Assembly: GCA_019420585.1 (NCBI GenBank)
Contig: JAHZGX010000001.1
Coordinates: 1-64,000, forward strand
Source of the DNA: Prevotellaceae bacterium
GTDB lineage: Bacteria; Bacteroidota; Bacteroidia; Bacteroidales; Bacteroidaceae
Direction: 5' to 3'
DNA: 64,000 nt
Of this stretch, positions 43,599 through 52,478 are shown one piece after another. The translations under genes were made by a program, and so were the position numbers. Under the pieces are notes generated by a model, which was given only the letters and a program-made list of their open reading frames with translations, did no database searches and was not told where the DNA came from. Each line of letters begins with the position of its first letter. The stretch's first letter is position 1.

Positions 43599-44612
43599 AT
43601 GCAAAAAAGCGAATACATTGTAGACGATTTGCAGAATTTGTCATTAGACATATACACTATAGGTTATCCTGGCATGGGAGAAACCATTTTGACAATGATA
43701 TGTGAGGGAAACACTGTTTTATTTACCACATTGACAGATTGTTATCTTACGTCTGATTGTAATTATGTCAGCAACATATTAAATCAGAGAGGGGTTTCTG
43801 CCATTGATGCTTTCATCTGGACACATCCTGACGTGGATCATTCTGTGGGCATCTGTGATGTATTGTCTCAATTTGACTCGCTGCACAAAGCAAAAGTATA
43901 TCTTCCGGAAGAATTTCATAATGGTATTCGGTACAAGGTCTGCAATGAAGCCATGGATGCTCTTTCGTATTTGAAAGAAAATTACAGTGTACGTAGTGAT
44001 TATAATGTCTGTACTGTAGGTGTGACGGAGAATGAGACAAGAGGTTTGATTCGGCTAAGGTTCAAGGAAAAACATGGAGAGAAAAAGATTCGTTGTCAAT
44101 GGCAATTTATGGCACCTTTTGGTGAACTTGCTTGGCGTCAGGTATCCAAGGACAACTTTACGCTCAACGATTTGTCCATTGTCTATTCCATGCATTTTAA
44201 TGACGTGAATTTTTTGTTTTGTGGTGATTTGGCTGAACGTAGTGTTAAGTTCATGGACAGTCAATACCTGCAGAATGTTTATTTCATAAAGATTCCACAT
44301 CATGGTTCATGCAATGATAATAGTGGTTTTATACGGAAGTTGCAGGAGAATCAGGTAAAAGGAGCCTTGTCAGTAACGACATCGTTTCAGTCTACGCATC
44401 CTTATCCTGAAACATTGGAGGCCTACAAGAATATAAGTTGTGAGATTGATTGTACGGGGGACGCTGCACACACAGTGGAAAAGTATGGATGTATCAAGGC
44501 TTCGTTTAACATTTGCTCATTGGTGCATCAGACAGAACTTTCCGGTAACGCATTTTGTTATTATCGGCAAATGGAGAATCACATAACTGACGCGTTATGT
44601 TATAAGGACTAA
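43599..44612 (+). CDS. Cassette gene 3: metallo-beta-lactamase-fold hydrolase
   Basis: A protein of 337 residues with a metallo-beta-lactamase fold. Motif II reads THPDVDHSVG (an HxxxDH form of HxHxDH, about residue 70). The later metal ligands are in FLFCGDLAE (about 208) and KIPHHGS (about 232), as in the ComEC-type and related nuclease/phosphodiesterase branches. No signal peptide is present. The substrate is unknown; nucleic acid or a nucleotide is plausible. It is the last gene of the cassette and ends 53 bp before the second flippase remnant. Confidence 0.82.
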   Translation: MQKSEYIVDDLQNLSLDIYTIGYPGMGETILTMICEGNTVLFTTLTDCYLTSDCNYVSNILNQRGVSAIDAFIWTHPDVDHSVGICDVLSQFDSLHKAKVYLPEEFHNGIRYKVCNEAMDALSYLKENYSVRSDYNVCTVGVTENETRGLIRLRFKEKHGEKKIRCQWQFMAPFGELAWRQVSKDNFTLNDLSIVYSMHFNDVNFLFCGDLAERSVKFMDSQYLQNVYFIKIPHHGSCNDNSGFIRKLQENQVKGALSVTTSFQSTHPYPETLEAYKNISCEIDCTGDAAHTVEKYGCIKASFNICSLVHQTELSGNAFCYYRQMENHITDALCYKD

Positions 44613-44665
44613 TGGCTTTAGTCAATAAGGCAGGTTCTTTCCACATCATCGATTTGCAATAAATC

Positions 44666-44797
44666 ATGCCTACACAATCTGAAAACACAAAACGCATTGC
44701 CAGGAATACGTTGATGCTCTATGCGCGTATGCTGTTCAGCATCGGCCTGAACTTCTCCTCAAAGACGAGGAACATAGAGAAGTGGGTGATTGAATAA
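44666..44797 (+). pseudogene. Flippase-type gene 5' remnant, copy B
   Basis: The frame of 43 codons starts MPTQSENTKRIARNTLMLYA and ends IEKWVIE. It aligns with copy A at 42351-42470 over about 120 bp, with roughly 75-80% identity by eye. The intact wzx lies 145 bp further on, so this looks like the scar of a replaced flippase gene. Confidence 0.7.
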
Positions 44798-44942
44798 AGG
44801 GTGTAGTACAATACAAGTTTACTTCATCTTTGTTCTGTATAATGGCATATTTTCGCCATCGTTTTGTTGATGGAGGAGCGGGTATAGCCAACATCGGGTG
44901 AAAAATTAGAAAATAATGTTTGAGTTCACAGACTGAAATGTC

Positions 44943-46391
44943 ATGTGTAAGCAAAAAGAGAATACTTTAAAACAGCAAACAAAACGGGGATTATATTGGA
45001 GTTTCTTTAATCAATTTGCCAATTATGGAATGCAGTTTTGTGTTGGTATTGTCATGGCTCGTTTGTTGTCTCCGTCCGATTATGGCATTACGGCATTGCC
45101 TGCAGTATTTATGGCTGTGGCTGGCATTTTTCAGAATGGAGGATTATATCCTGCATTGGTACGAAAAAAAGATTTGAACGAGGAAGACTTGTCCACCTCC
45201 TTTATATATAGTATTGTTGTAGGTGTTGTCTTATATGTGGTTCTGTTCTTTTCTGCACCTTGGATTGCTGATTTTTATAATACACAGGTACTTGTGCCTT
45301 TGATTCGAGTGACAGCATTGGGTTTCTTGTGGGGGCCGTTGGGTACGCCGCAAAATGTAATACTGAATAGGAGACTTGACTTCAAGACTCCGGCAAAGAT
45401 ATCAATTGCAACGAAAATTGCAGGTGGATGTGTAGGAATCGCCATGGCATATATGGGATATGGTTTGTGGGCATTGGTCGTGTCTGGTCTGTTGGCCAGT
45501 TTGCTGGGGCTTATGCTAACATGGATTGTTGTCCGATGGCTTCCGACAACAGGATGGTCACGTTCTTCTTTCAAATATCTGTGGGGATTTGGAAACAAAC
45601 TTATGGCTTCGGGATTACTGGATACATTGTATAGTAATATAGTGCCAGTTTTTATAGGCAAGTATTATAGTCCTGCTGATCTTGGAGTCTATAATCGTGC
45701 CAGGGGGTATGCGGCTATGCCCTCTCAAAATATTACAGGAGTGATACAAGGAGTTACTTTTCCTGTCTTGAGCAAGATGCAGGACGACAAAGAACGCTTG
45801 GCATATAATTATAGGAAAATGTTGAAAACAACAGCGTTTATTATTTTCCCGATTATGTTGATGCTTTCTGCTTTAGCGCGTCCTTTGGTTATTACTTTGG
45901 TGACTGTCAAATGGGAAGCATGCATCATCCTTTTGCAGATAATATGTTTTACGATGATGTGGTATCCTATCCATGCTCTTAATCTCAATCTGTTGCAGGT
46001 AAAAGGACGCTCAGACTTGTTCCTGCGTTTGGAAATCATTAAAAAGGTAATAGGTTTGTGTATTATGGCATGTACATTGCCACAAGGGATAATAGTGTTT
46101 TGTTACGGCACTTTTGTGTCAAGCATGATAGCCCTTGCCATAAATACTTATTACACTGGCAAGATTATTGGAATAGGGTATTTAAGGCAGATGGGTGACC
46201 TGTTGCCAATTTTTGTTCTGTCTATGGTGATGTTTGCCGCTATACATGTTGCGAATACGTTTATTTCCACATTATGGCTCCAGATTATATGTGGAGCCAC
46301 CGTTGGATTCATTGTATACATAGGTGGGGCATATCTGTTCCGGTTCTGTGAGTTGGAAGAGGTAAAGTACATGCTTAACAAGAATAAGTAA
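44943..46391 (+). CDS. wzx: Polysaccharide flippase (Wzx, WzxC-like)
   Basis: An inner-membrane flippase of the MATE/PST superfamily, 482 residues with about 12-14 hydrophobic helices, moving lipid-linked repeat units outward. The N-terminus GLYWSFFNQFANYGMQF followed by VMARLLSPSDYGITALPAVF (in part) is typical of the WzxC group. It differs from the flippase type whose remnants lie upstream, consistent with gene replacement. The aminotransferase follows after 11 nt. No promoter consensus is seen directly upstream. Confidence 0.92.
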   Translation: MCKQKENTLKQQTKRGLYWSFFNQFANYGMQFCVGIVMARLLSPSDYGITALPAVFMAVAGIFQNGGLYPALVRKKDLNEEDLSTSFIYSIVVGVVLYVVLFFSAPWIADFYNTQVLVPLIRVTALGFLWGPLGTPQNVILNRRLDFKTPAKISIATKIAGGCVGIAMAYMGYGLWALVVSGLLASLLGLMLTWIVVRWLPTTGWSRSSFKYLWGFGNKLMASGLLDTLYSNIVPVFIGKYYSPADLGVYNRARGYAAMPSQNITGVIQGVTFPVLSKMQDDKERLAYNYRKMLKTTAFIIFPIMLMLSALARPLVITLVTVKWEACIILLQIICFTMMWYPIHALNLNLLQVKGRSDLFLRLEIIKKVIGLCIMACTLPQGIIVFCYGTFVSSMIALAINTYYTGKIIGIGYLRQMGDLLPIFVLSMVMFAAIHVANTFISTLWLQIICGATVGFIVYIGGAYLFRFCELEEVKYMLNKNK

Positions 46392-46402
46392 AATTTGATT
46401 CT

Positions 46403-47509
46403 ATGGCTGATAAAATAACAGTGACATCTCCGTTGTTGCCTAATCTTGATGAGTTCAGCACGATGTTGAAAGATATTTGGGCAAGTAAGTGGATTACGAA
46501 CAATGGTTCTTTTCACCGGCAATTGGAACAAGAATTGGCCACCTATTTAAAGGTACCTTATATCTCTTTGTTCACCAATGGAACGCTCCCATTGGTGACA
46601 GCCTTGCAGGCCTTACGGATTACGGGCGAAGTTATCACTACTCCATATAGTTTTGTGGCTACGACTCATGCCCTTTGGTGGAACGGTATTAAGCCTGTGT
46701 TTGTGGATATAGACCCGAGTACTGGTAATATTGATCCAGGCAAGATAGAGGCTGCCATCACTCCAAAAACTACGGCCATTATGCCTGTACATGTATATGG
46801 TAAACCATGTGATACCAAGCGTATCCAAGAAATAGCTGACCAGTATGGACTAAAAGTCATCTACGATGCTGCCCATGCTTTTGGCGTGGAGGTGAATGGT
46901 GAAAGTGTATTGAATGCGGGAGATTTGTCCACTCTCAGTTTCCATGCCACAAAGGTGTATAATACTATAGAGGGTGGCGCAATGGTGATGCAGGATGTGA
47001 AGACCAAGCAGCGTATTGACTATTTGAAGAATTTCGGCTTTGCCAATGAGACAACTGTAGTTGGACCTGGTATCAACAGCAAGATGGATGAGATACGTGC
47101 TGCATACGGTCTGCTGAACCTTAAACAAGTGGATGCTGCCATCGAAGCCCGTTGTCATGTCGCGATGAAATACCGAGAAGCCTTCCACAACGTTCCTGGC
47201 ATTACTTTCTTTAACGATATGCCCGGTGTTCGTCACAACTATAGTTATTTTCCTATTTTCGTAGATGCTGGGCAATATGGTATGACTCGCGATGAATTAT
47301 ATTTCAAGATGAAAGAGGCAGGCGTATTGGGACGACGATATTTCTATCCGTTGATCAGTGAATTTTCCACATATCGTGGACTTGATAGCGCCGGTCCTAT
47401 CAATCTGCCAAATGCGCATAAGATGGCAGAGAGCGTAATTTGTCTACCCATGCACCATGCAATGGGTGAAGAGGACATAGAAAGAACTATTGGAATAATT
47501 ATAAGATAA
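46403..47509 (+). CDS. DegT/DnrJ/EryC1 sugar aminotransferase
   Basis: A PLP-dependent aminotransferase of 368 residues acting on a nucleotide-linked keto-sugar. The PLP lysine is in FHATKVYNTIEGG at about residue 183, with the conserved YDAAHAFGVE (about 153) and an N-terminal FTNGTLPLVTAL that binds the cofactor phosphate. Only one nucleotide separates it from the next gene, so the amino sugar made here is probably processed by the genes that follow. Confidence 0.94.
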   Translation: MADKITVTSPLLPNLDEFSTMLKDIWASKWITNNGSFHRQLEQELATYLKVPYISLFTNGTLPLVTALQALRITGEVITTPYSFVATTHALWWNGIKPVFVDIDPSTGNIDPGKIEAAITPKTTAIMPVHVYGKPCDTKRIQEIADQYGLKVIYDAAHAFGVEVNGESVLNAGDLSTLSFHATKVYNTIEGGAMVMQDVKTKQRIDYLKNFGFANETTVVGPGINSKMDEIRAAYGLLNLKQVDAAIEARCHVAMKYREAFHNVPGITFFNDMPGVRHNYSYFPIFVDAGQYGMTRDELYFKMKEAGVLGRRYFYPLISEFSTYRGLDSAGPINLPNAHKMAESVICLPMHHAMGEEDIERTIGIIIR

Positions 47510-47510
47510 A

Positions 47511-48869
47511 ATGGATTTGCACGCAAAGCAGTTGAGGGACGAATTCTGGAAAAATGATGCTCTCAATGGTTCTCCTATAGGAAAACCATACCGAGAAATA
47601 GAGTTTATCTCTGAACACTCCGAGAAGGAGGGGCGCTGCATCAGAGAGCGGAAACTATATGATATGTTGGAGTATGCAAGGATAAATTCTCCATATTATC
47701 AAAAGATTACCCCCCCCTATAACCCCAAGGATAATCTTTCTGAATATCTGAAATCTTTCCCGATAATGAACAAAATCAGGTATCTGAATAATTATGATAG
47801 CATCAAGATACCAGAACATCTCATTCCGGGGCAAGTTGGTAAGGTGCATATCCAATCAACGTCTGGGTCTACTGGCACTCCGTTCAAAGTTCCGCAGGAT
47901 ACGATGAAAAGACAGCGCAGGGTGGCAGAGTTGAAGTACTTTGGCAAGATTGTAGGTTTTGAGACACATGAGATGCTGATACATCTACGTACGTGGAATA
48001 GATGGCAGAGCAAAACATCGGAACAGATAAAGTCAGAGAACATAATCCCATTTGACATCTCGCAGATGAGCGATGAGAAACTGGCAGAACTCTGTGATAT
48101 CATAGCAACAAACAAGGCATTGTGTTTAAGGGCCTATGCATCATCTTTTGATCTTCTTGCCAAGTTTGTAAGGGCTCATCCCATGAGTTTCCCATCACTG
48201 AAAGTTTGTATAGCAGGCAGTGAGGCTCTTCTTGACGATGTTCGTGCAAATGTCAAGGAGATACTGCATTGTGAGATAATATCGCAATATGCTAATGAGG
48301 AATGTGGGATACTTGCACAAGAGCGAGTGCCGACAAAAGAGAAAGATAATGTGATGTATATGAACCACTCTGGCTACTATTTTGAATTGCTCAGAATGGA
48401 CAGCGATGAACCGGCCGCATACGGCGAACTTGGCAGAATCGTGATAACCGATTTGCATAACCATGCTTTTCCAATTATCCGTTATGACAACGGTGATGTC
48501 GGTATAATGGCTCCCCCGAATGAATATAGTAATGGGTATCCTGTATTGAAGAATCTTTATGGACGGAGGTTTGATGTGTGTTATACAACTTGTAATCAAC
48601 CTTTTTCTCCAATGGCAATTGGCCGAGTGATGAAACATTACGATGAGATTGCACAATGGCAGTTCATACAAAAGGGGCAAAAGGAATATCTTCTTAAGAT
48701 TGTGATGAAAACAGAAAAGCCTGCATGGAAGTATCTTCAACCTGTACTTCCTGTCTTGAGGGAGACGCTTGGGGAAGATGCTATAATCACAATCTTGCAA
48801 ACAGACGAAATTCCGGTTCTGGCTTCAGGAAAACGTAAACCTGTAGTCAATGAGTGGAAACAACAATAG
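47511..48869 (+). CDS. CapK/PaaK-like adenylate-forming protein
   Basis: A protein of 452 residues resembling the CapK/phenylacetate-CoA ligase branch of AMP-forming enzymes. The P-loop-like QSTSGSTGTPFKV lies near residue 119, and YANEECGILAQE (about 262) matches the acyl-adenylate motif region. Such genes in capsule loci are thought to activate an acid for transfer to a sugar; that role is inferred. A run of eight C (47710-47717) lies at codons 67-69. The start follows the aminotransferase stop by 1 nt. Confidence 0.85.
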   Translation: MDLHAKQLRDEFWKNDALNGSPIGKPYREIEFISEHSEKEGRCIRERKLYDMLEYARINSPYYQKITPPYNPKDNLSEYLKSFPIMNKIRYLNNYDSIKIPEHLIPGQVGKVHIQSTSGSTGTPFKVPQDTMKRQRRVAELKYFGKIVGFETHEMLIHLRTWNRWQSKTSEQIKSENIIPFDISQMSDEKLAELCDIIATNKALCLRAYASSFDLLAKFVRAHPMSFPSLKVCIAGSEALLDDVRANVKEILHCEIISQYANEECGILAQERVPTKEKDNVMYMNHSGYYFELLRMDSDEPAAYGELGRIVITDLHNHAFPIIRYDNGDVGIMAPPNEYSNGYPVLKNLYGRRFDVCYTTCNQPFSPMAIGRVMKHYDEIAQWQFIQKGQKEYLLKIVMKTEKPAWKYLQPVLPVLRETLGEDAIITILQTDEIPVLASGKRKPVVNEWKQQ

Positions 48870-48876
48870 AAAATTG

Positions 48877-49551
48877 ATGAAGGAAAAGAAACTTTATGCT
48901 CTAGGCGTAGGTCACAATACTCCTGTCTTTATTGATATAGCAGAACAATGCGGTTATAAGGTGGTTGGACTATATCACTATAACAATGAGCGTACGGGAG
49001 AGATTGACCACGGCTTTTGTATATTAGGCTCATTTAATCACCTGTTTGCTACTGACGATTTGCAGGGCAAGTCATTCTTGTTGACAATGGGCGACAATAC
49101 CATACGTTCACAACTCATAGAAAGGATAATCTCCTTGGGAGGTGATGTGCCGACTTTGATACATCCCACAGCAGTAGTATCACGTTTTGCCCGAATTTCT
49201 AGCATCGGTGTCTATGTTGGCGCATTCACTCATGTTCAGGCAGATACAGAGATAGAACAAGGTACAGTTATATTGTCTGGTGTAAACATTTCACATACTA
49301 ATCATATAGGTAAATATTGTTTTGTCGCAGGCGGTGCAACTATAGGCGCATACACGGTTGTGGAGGATTATGTCTTTGTTGGACAAGGTGCATTGTCAAT
49401 ATCTGGGAAAGTAGGCAGGATAGGTTGTCACTCATGTGTTGGAGCGAAATCCTTGCTGACAAAGGAGGTCAATGCTTTTAGTGTTGTGATGGGAAGTCCC
49501 GCAAGAGAAATCAAGAAAGACAAGTATTTGCAAAATTTCGGGGGGGGGTAA
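48877..49551 (+). CDS. NeuD/PglD-type sugar O- or N-acyltransferase
   Basis: A left-handed beta-helix acyltransferase of about 224 residues. An N-terminal nucleotide-sugar-binding domain (LYALGVGHNTPVFIDIAEQC) is followed by hexapeptide repeats from about residue 95, such as ISSIGVYVGAFTHVQADTEI and HIGKYCFVAGGATIGAYTVV. The last codons are three glycines encoded by nine G (49540-49548) directly before TAA. ATG 48850 is an alternative start overlapping the previous gene. The donor is probably acetyl-CoA and the acceptor probably the amino sugar made upstream. Confidence 0.88.
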   Translation: MKEKKLYALGVGHNTPVFIDIAEQCGYKVVGLYHYNNERTGEIDHGFCILGSFNHLFATDDLQGKSFLLTMGDNTIRSQLIERIISLGGDVPTLIHPTAVVSRFARISSIGVYVGAFTHVQADTEIEQGTVILSGVNISHTNHIGKYCFVAGGATIGAYTVVEDYVFVGQGALSISGKVGRIGCHSCVGAKSLLTKEVNAFSVVMGSPAREIKKDKYLQNFGGG

Positions 49552-49609
49552 ATGCAGAGTTTTGTCTTTATCTCTCCCTTGTGGCGTAGTAGCATAGGAG
49601 AGATTAAAG

Positions 49610-50854
49610 GTGAATCGGAAGAAGATACTTCTACTTGGAGGTTCCGCTCAGCAACTTGTTGCTATTTGTGCGGCAAGGGAATTGGGATATTATACGGTTG
49701 TTATGGACTATCTTCTGGATAATCCTGGACAACACGAAGCGGACAAGTTTTACAGGGAAAGTACAACGGACATTGAAGCAGTTTATAAGATTGCAAAAAA
49801 AGAGCAGGTTTCAGGAATCCTTGCGTACGCTTCTGACCCCGCTGCGCTTCCAGCTGCAATAGTAGCAGAAAGACTGGGACTGCCCACAAATCCGGCCGAC
49901 AGCGTGAAGATACTCGGATTGAAATATTCTTGGCGGCAGTTCCTGCAAGAGAATGGTTTTGCCTGTCCGAAATATCATTCATTCCATCCGCAGACACCGA
50001 TATCTGAAATAAAGAAAGCAGCGGAGATATTCCGGTTCCCCTTGGTTGTAAAGCCTACAGATTCTTCGGGTAGTAAAGGCGTTACTATGCTGAATGGTTG
50101 GGATGGACTGGAAAAAGCAATTTTATGGGCTGATTCCTATTCTCGTAATAAAGTATTGTTAATAGAAGAATATATTCATAGAGGCTTTTCATCCGTAGTA
50201 GGAGGTGACATCTTTGTGTGGGATGGTAAGATAGTCCTATATGGTGAGATGGAGTGTCTTAGAGATACATGCAAGAGTCCTTTGATTCCTATTGGGGAAA
50301 AAAAACCTTTGCTGGTGACGGATTTCCAAAGGAAGCAGATAAACAAGGAGTTGCAGCGAATTGTCTCGGTTTTGGGAATACGTTTTGGTGAACTTAATAT
50401 GGAGATAATTCTTGATAAGGAAGACAATGTTCATTTTCTTGAATTGGGACCGCGAGCTGGAGGCAACATGATACCCATCCAACTCAGTGATGCTTTTGGT
50501 ATAGACCTCGTGAAAGCAAACGTGCAGGCTGCCATGGGGGAGATTCCTGATTTCATTGGTAAGCCAGTCAAAGCACTCCCTGGTTGTTATATGCATTATG
50601 TGCTTCATAGTTACGAGGATGGCAGATATGAAGGAATAGAGATAGAAAAAAGCATTGAAAGGTTTGTATATCGTAAAGTGATATATAAGCAGCCGGGGGA
50701 TAGTGTGGAGGTATTTGACGGAGCGGGCAAGGCTCTCGGTATTATTTTCCTGCATTTTGACACAATAGAGCAGATGGAAGATTTCTGTTTGAAAAAAGAT
50801 GATTATATTAGAGTCGTTTTAGAGAAGAAAAACCATGTACAATATGGAGAATAA
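49610..50854 (+). CDS. ATP-grasp ligase
   Basis: An ATP-grasp enzyme of 414 residues, of the carbamoyl-phosphate-synthase-like group that makes amide or ester bonds through acyl-phosphates. An N-terminal KKILLLGGSAQQLVAICAA fold precedes the ATP-binding part PLVVKPTDSSGSKGVTML (about 144-161) and the metal site MEIILDKEDNVHFLELGPRAGG (in parts, about 264-286). The start is GTG 49610 after AGATTAAAGG. It probably joins an amino acid or similar group to a sugar of this polysaccharide; that is inference. The GNAT gene overlaps its end by 20 nt. Confidence 0.88.
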   Translation: MNRKKILLLGGSAQQLVAICAARELGYYTVVMDYLLDNPGQHEADKFYRESTTDIEAVYKIAKKEQVSGILAYASDPAALPAAIVAERLGLPTNPADSVKILGLKYSWRQFLQENGFACPKYHSFHPQTPISEIKKAAEIFRFPLVVKPTDSSGSKGVTMLNGWDGLEKAILWADSYSRNKVLLIEEYIHRGFSSVVGGDIFVWDGKIVLYGEMECLRDTCKSPLIPIGEKKPLLVTDFQRKQINKELQRIVSVLGIRFGELNMEIILDKEDNVHFLELGPRAGGNMIPIQLSDAFGIDLVKANVQAAMGEIPDFIGKPVKALPGCYMHYVLHSYEDGRYEGIEIEKSIERFVYRKVIYKQPGDSVEVFDGAGKALGIIFLHFDTIEQMEDFCLKKDDYIRVVLEKKNHVQYGE

Positions 50855-51296
50855 CCATATACATACGCTTGTTTTTAGCAAGTTGGCGTGTACAGAACTA
50901 CTGACATTCTTCAAACTGATAAAAAGTGATTTTGCTTCATTTGACAATCCGTTGTTTTTGAAAGAGTATGCTGCGAAATTATCTCAAAATGCAGATTTTG
51001 TTGTCTGCTACAGTGAGACTAGAACAATTATTGGTATGATAGCAGTATATATGAATCGCCCCCCCTTATGTTATATTTCTCATGTCAGTGTATTACCCGT
51101 ATATCGTAAATGCGGAATTTTCAGCGCCATGTGTCACCATCTTGAGCAAGAAGCCATGCGGCATGGGTGTAGTGATATAAAACTTGAGGTGAAAATAGAT
51201 AACCTACCTGCATTGAGAGCATATGGAAAAAACGGTTTTGTTATTGCAGAGAAGGCAAAAGATGATAGTGTGTATATGATTAAGAGTATTGTATAA
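50835..51296 (+). CDS. GNAT-family N-acetyltransferase
   Basis: A GCN5-related acetyltransferase of 153 residues. The acetyl-CoA-binding strand-loop-helix reads ISHVSVLPVYRKCGIFSAMC (about 76-95), and the C-terminal LRAYGKNGFVIAEK is the usual closing segment. It overlaps the ATP-grasp gene, which suggests that both act on the same residue. ATG 50844 is an alternative start. A C7 tract (51059-51065) lies inside the gene. Confidence 0.88.
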   Translation: MYNMENNHIHTLVFSKLACTELLTFFKLIKSDFASFDNPLFLKEYAAKLSQNADFVVCYSETRTIIGMIAVYMNRPPLCYISHVSVLPVYRKCGIFSAMCHHLEQEAMRHGCSDIKLEVKIDNLPALRAYGKNGFVIAEKAKDDSVYMIKSIV

Positions 51297-51365
51297 ATAG
51301 GCATAGTAATTGTCTGCATGTTCAATCTTTGCCTGTATTCTATGTGAAAAAACAGGGTTTTTATC

Positions 51366-52478
51366 ATGAGAAATCTGTCAATTGTCTCTTCTGGGTTGTC
51401 TCAAAAGCGTCCATTGTTTTACAAAGAACGCAATTCCAATCTGGAACTATATCGTATCACAGTGATGTTGTTCATTGTGGCTCATCATTATGTAGTTAAT
51501 TCTGGTTTAATACCTCTTATGGAGGAAACCCCTCTTAGTGTTCGGTCTGTTTTCTTCTATTTGTTCGGAATGTGGGGAAAGACCGGCATCAATTGTTTTG
51601 TGTTGATTACGGGATATTTCATGTGCATGTCTAAAATCAGTTTGCGGAAGTTTTTGAAACTATTACTTGAAGTGGAGTTTTATAAAACAGGCATATATGT
51701 AATATTCTTATTGTTTGGCTATGAAGTGTTCTCGGTTTCTAGATGCATAAAGTCAATTATACCAATGCTTAATATAACAGACGGTTTTGTAAGTTGTTTT
51801 CTTGTTTTCTATTTGTGTATCCCATTCTTGAATATACTGATACACAACATGAGTAAGAGAGGACACTTGTTGCTTGTTGCTTTATCGCTGTTTATCTATA
51901 CTGGGCATGGAATTTTACCGCAGACACATGTTACTATGAATTATGTATCTTGGTTTTGTGTTTTGTATTTCATAGCATCTTATGTTCGGTTTTATGGTTT
52001 TCCTATTATGGGGAGGCAATTCTCCTATAAGCAGTGGGGGGGGGTAACTATAGTAGCAATCTTCCTGTCTATGGCGAGTGTGATATTTATGTTGTATCTT
52101 TCTAAATGGCCATATTGGTTTGTATCGGACAGCCACCACTTGATGGCAGTCGTGACAGCCGTTAGTTCTTTTATGTTTTTCAAAGACATGCCAATTGGGT
52201 ATAGCCGGTTGATAAACAAATTTGGCGCAAGTACTTTTGGGGTACTGCTTATTCATGCTAATAGTGATGCCATGCGCCGTTGGCTGTGGCGGGATACACT
52301 AGATAATGTAGGACATTACACCGATGGCCTGTTTTGGCTTCGTCCGCTGGTGGCTGTTCTTCTTATTTTTTCCATCTGTGCTGTGATAGATATGTTGCGA
52401 ATACGTTTTGTGGAACGTCCACTTTTTGAAAAAATAAAGTTTGATAATATTGATTGTACAAAGAAAAAAGATGAGTGA
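51366..52478 (+). CDS. Acyltransferase 3 family membrane protein, with G9 tract
   Basis: A multi-helix membrane O-acyltransferase of 370 residues that would acetylate the polysaccharide. The N-terminal region LELYRITVMLFIVAHHYVV holds the paired histidines of acyltransferase 3 enzymes. About ten hydrophobic helices follow, and the end reads RIRFVERPLFEKIK. The frame contains nine consecutive G at 52036-52044 (codons for Trp-Gly-Gly-Val). Loss of one G gives an immediate TAA; gain of one G gives a stop about 20 codons later. As written the gene is on. Confidence 0.9.
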   Translation: MRNLSIVSSGLSQKRPLFYKERNSNLELYRITVMLFIVAHHYVVNSGLIPLMEETPLSVRSVFFYLFGMWGKTGINCFVLITGYFMCMSKISLRKFLKLLLEVEFYKTGIYVIFLLFGYEVFSVSRCIKSIIPMLNITDGFVSCFLVFYLCIPFLNILIHNMSKRGHLLLVALSLFIYTGHGILPQTHVTMNYVSWFCVLYFIASYVRFYGFPIMGRQFSYKQWGGVTIVAIFLSMASVIFMLYLSKWPYWFVSDSHHLMAVVTAVSSFMFFKDMPIGYSRLINKFGASTFGVLLIHANSDAMRRWLWRDTLDNVGHYTDGLFWLRPLVAVLLIFSICAVIDMLRIRFVERPLFEKIKFDNIDCTKKKDE

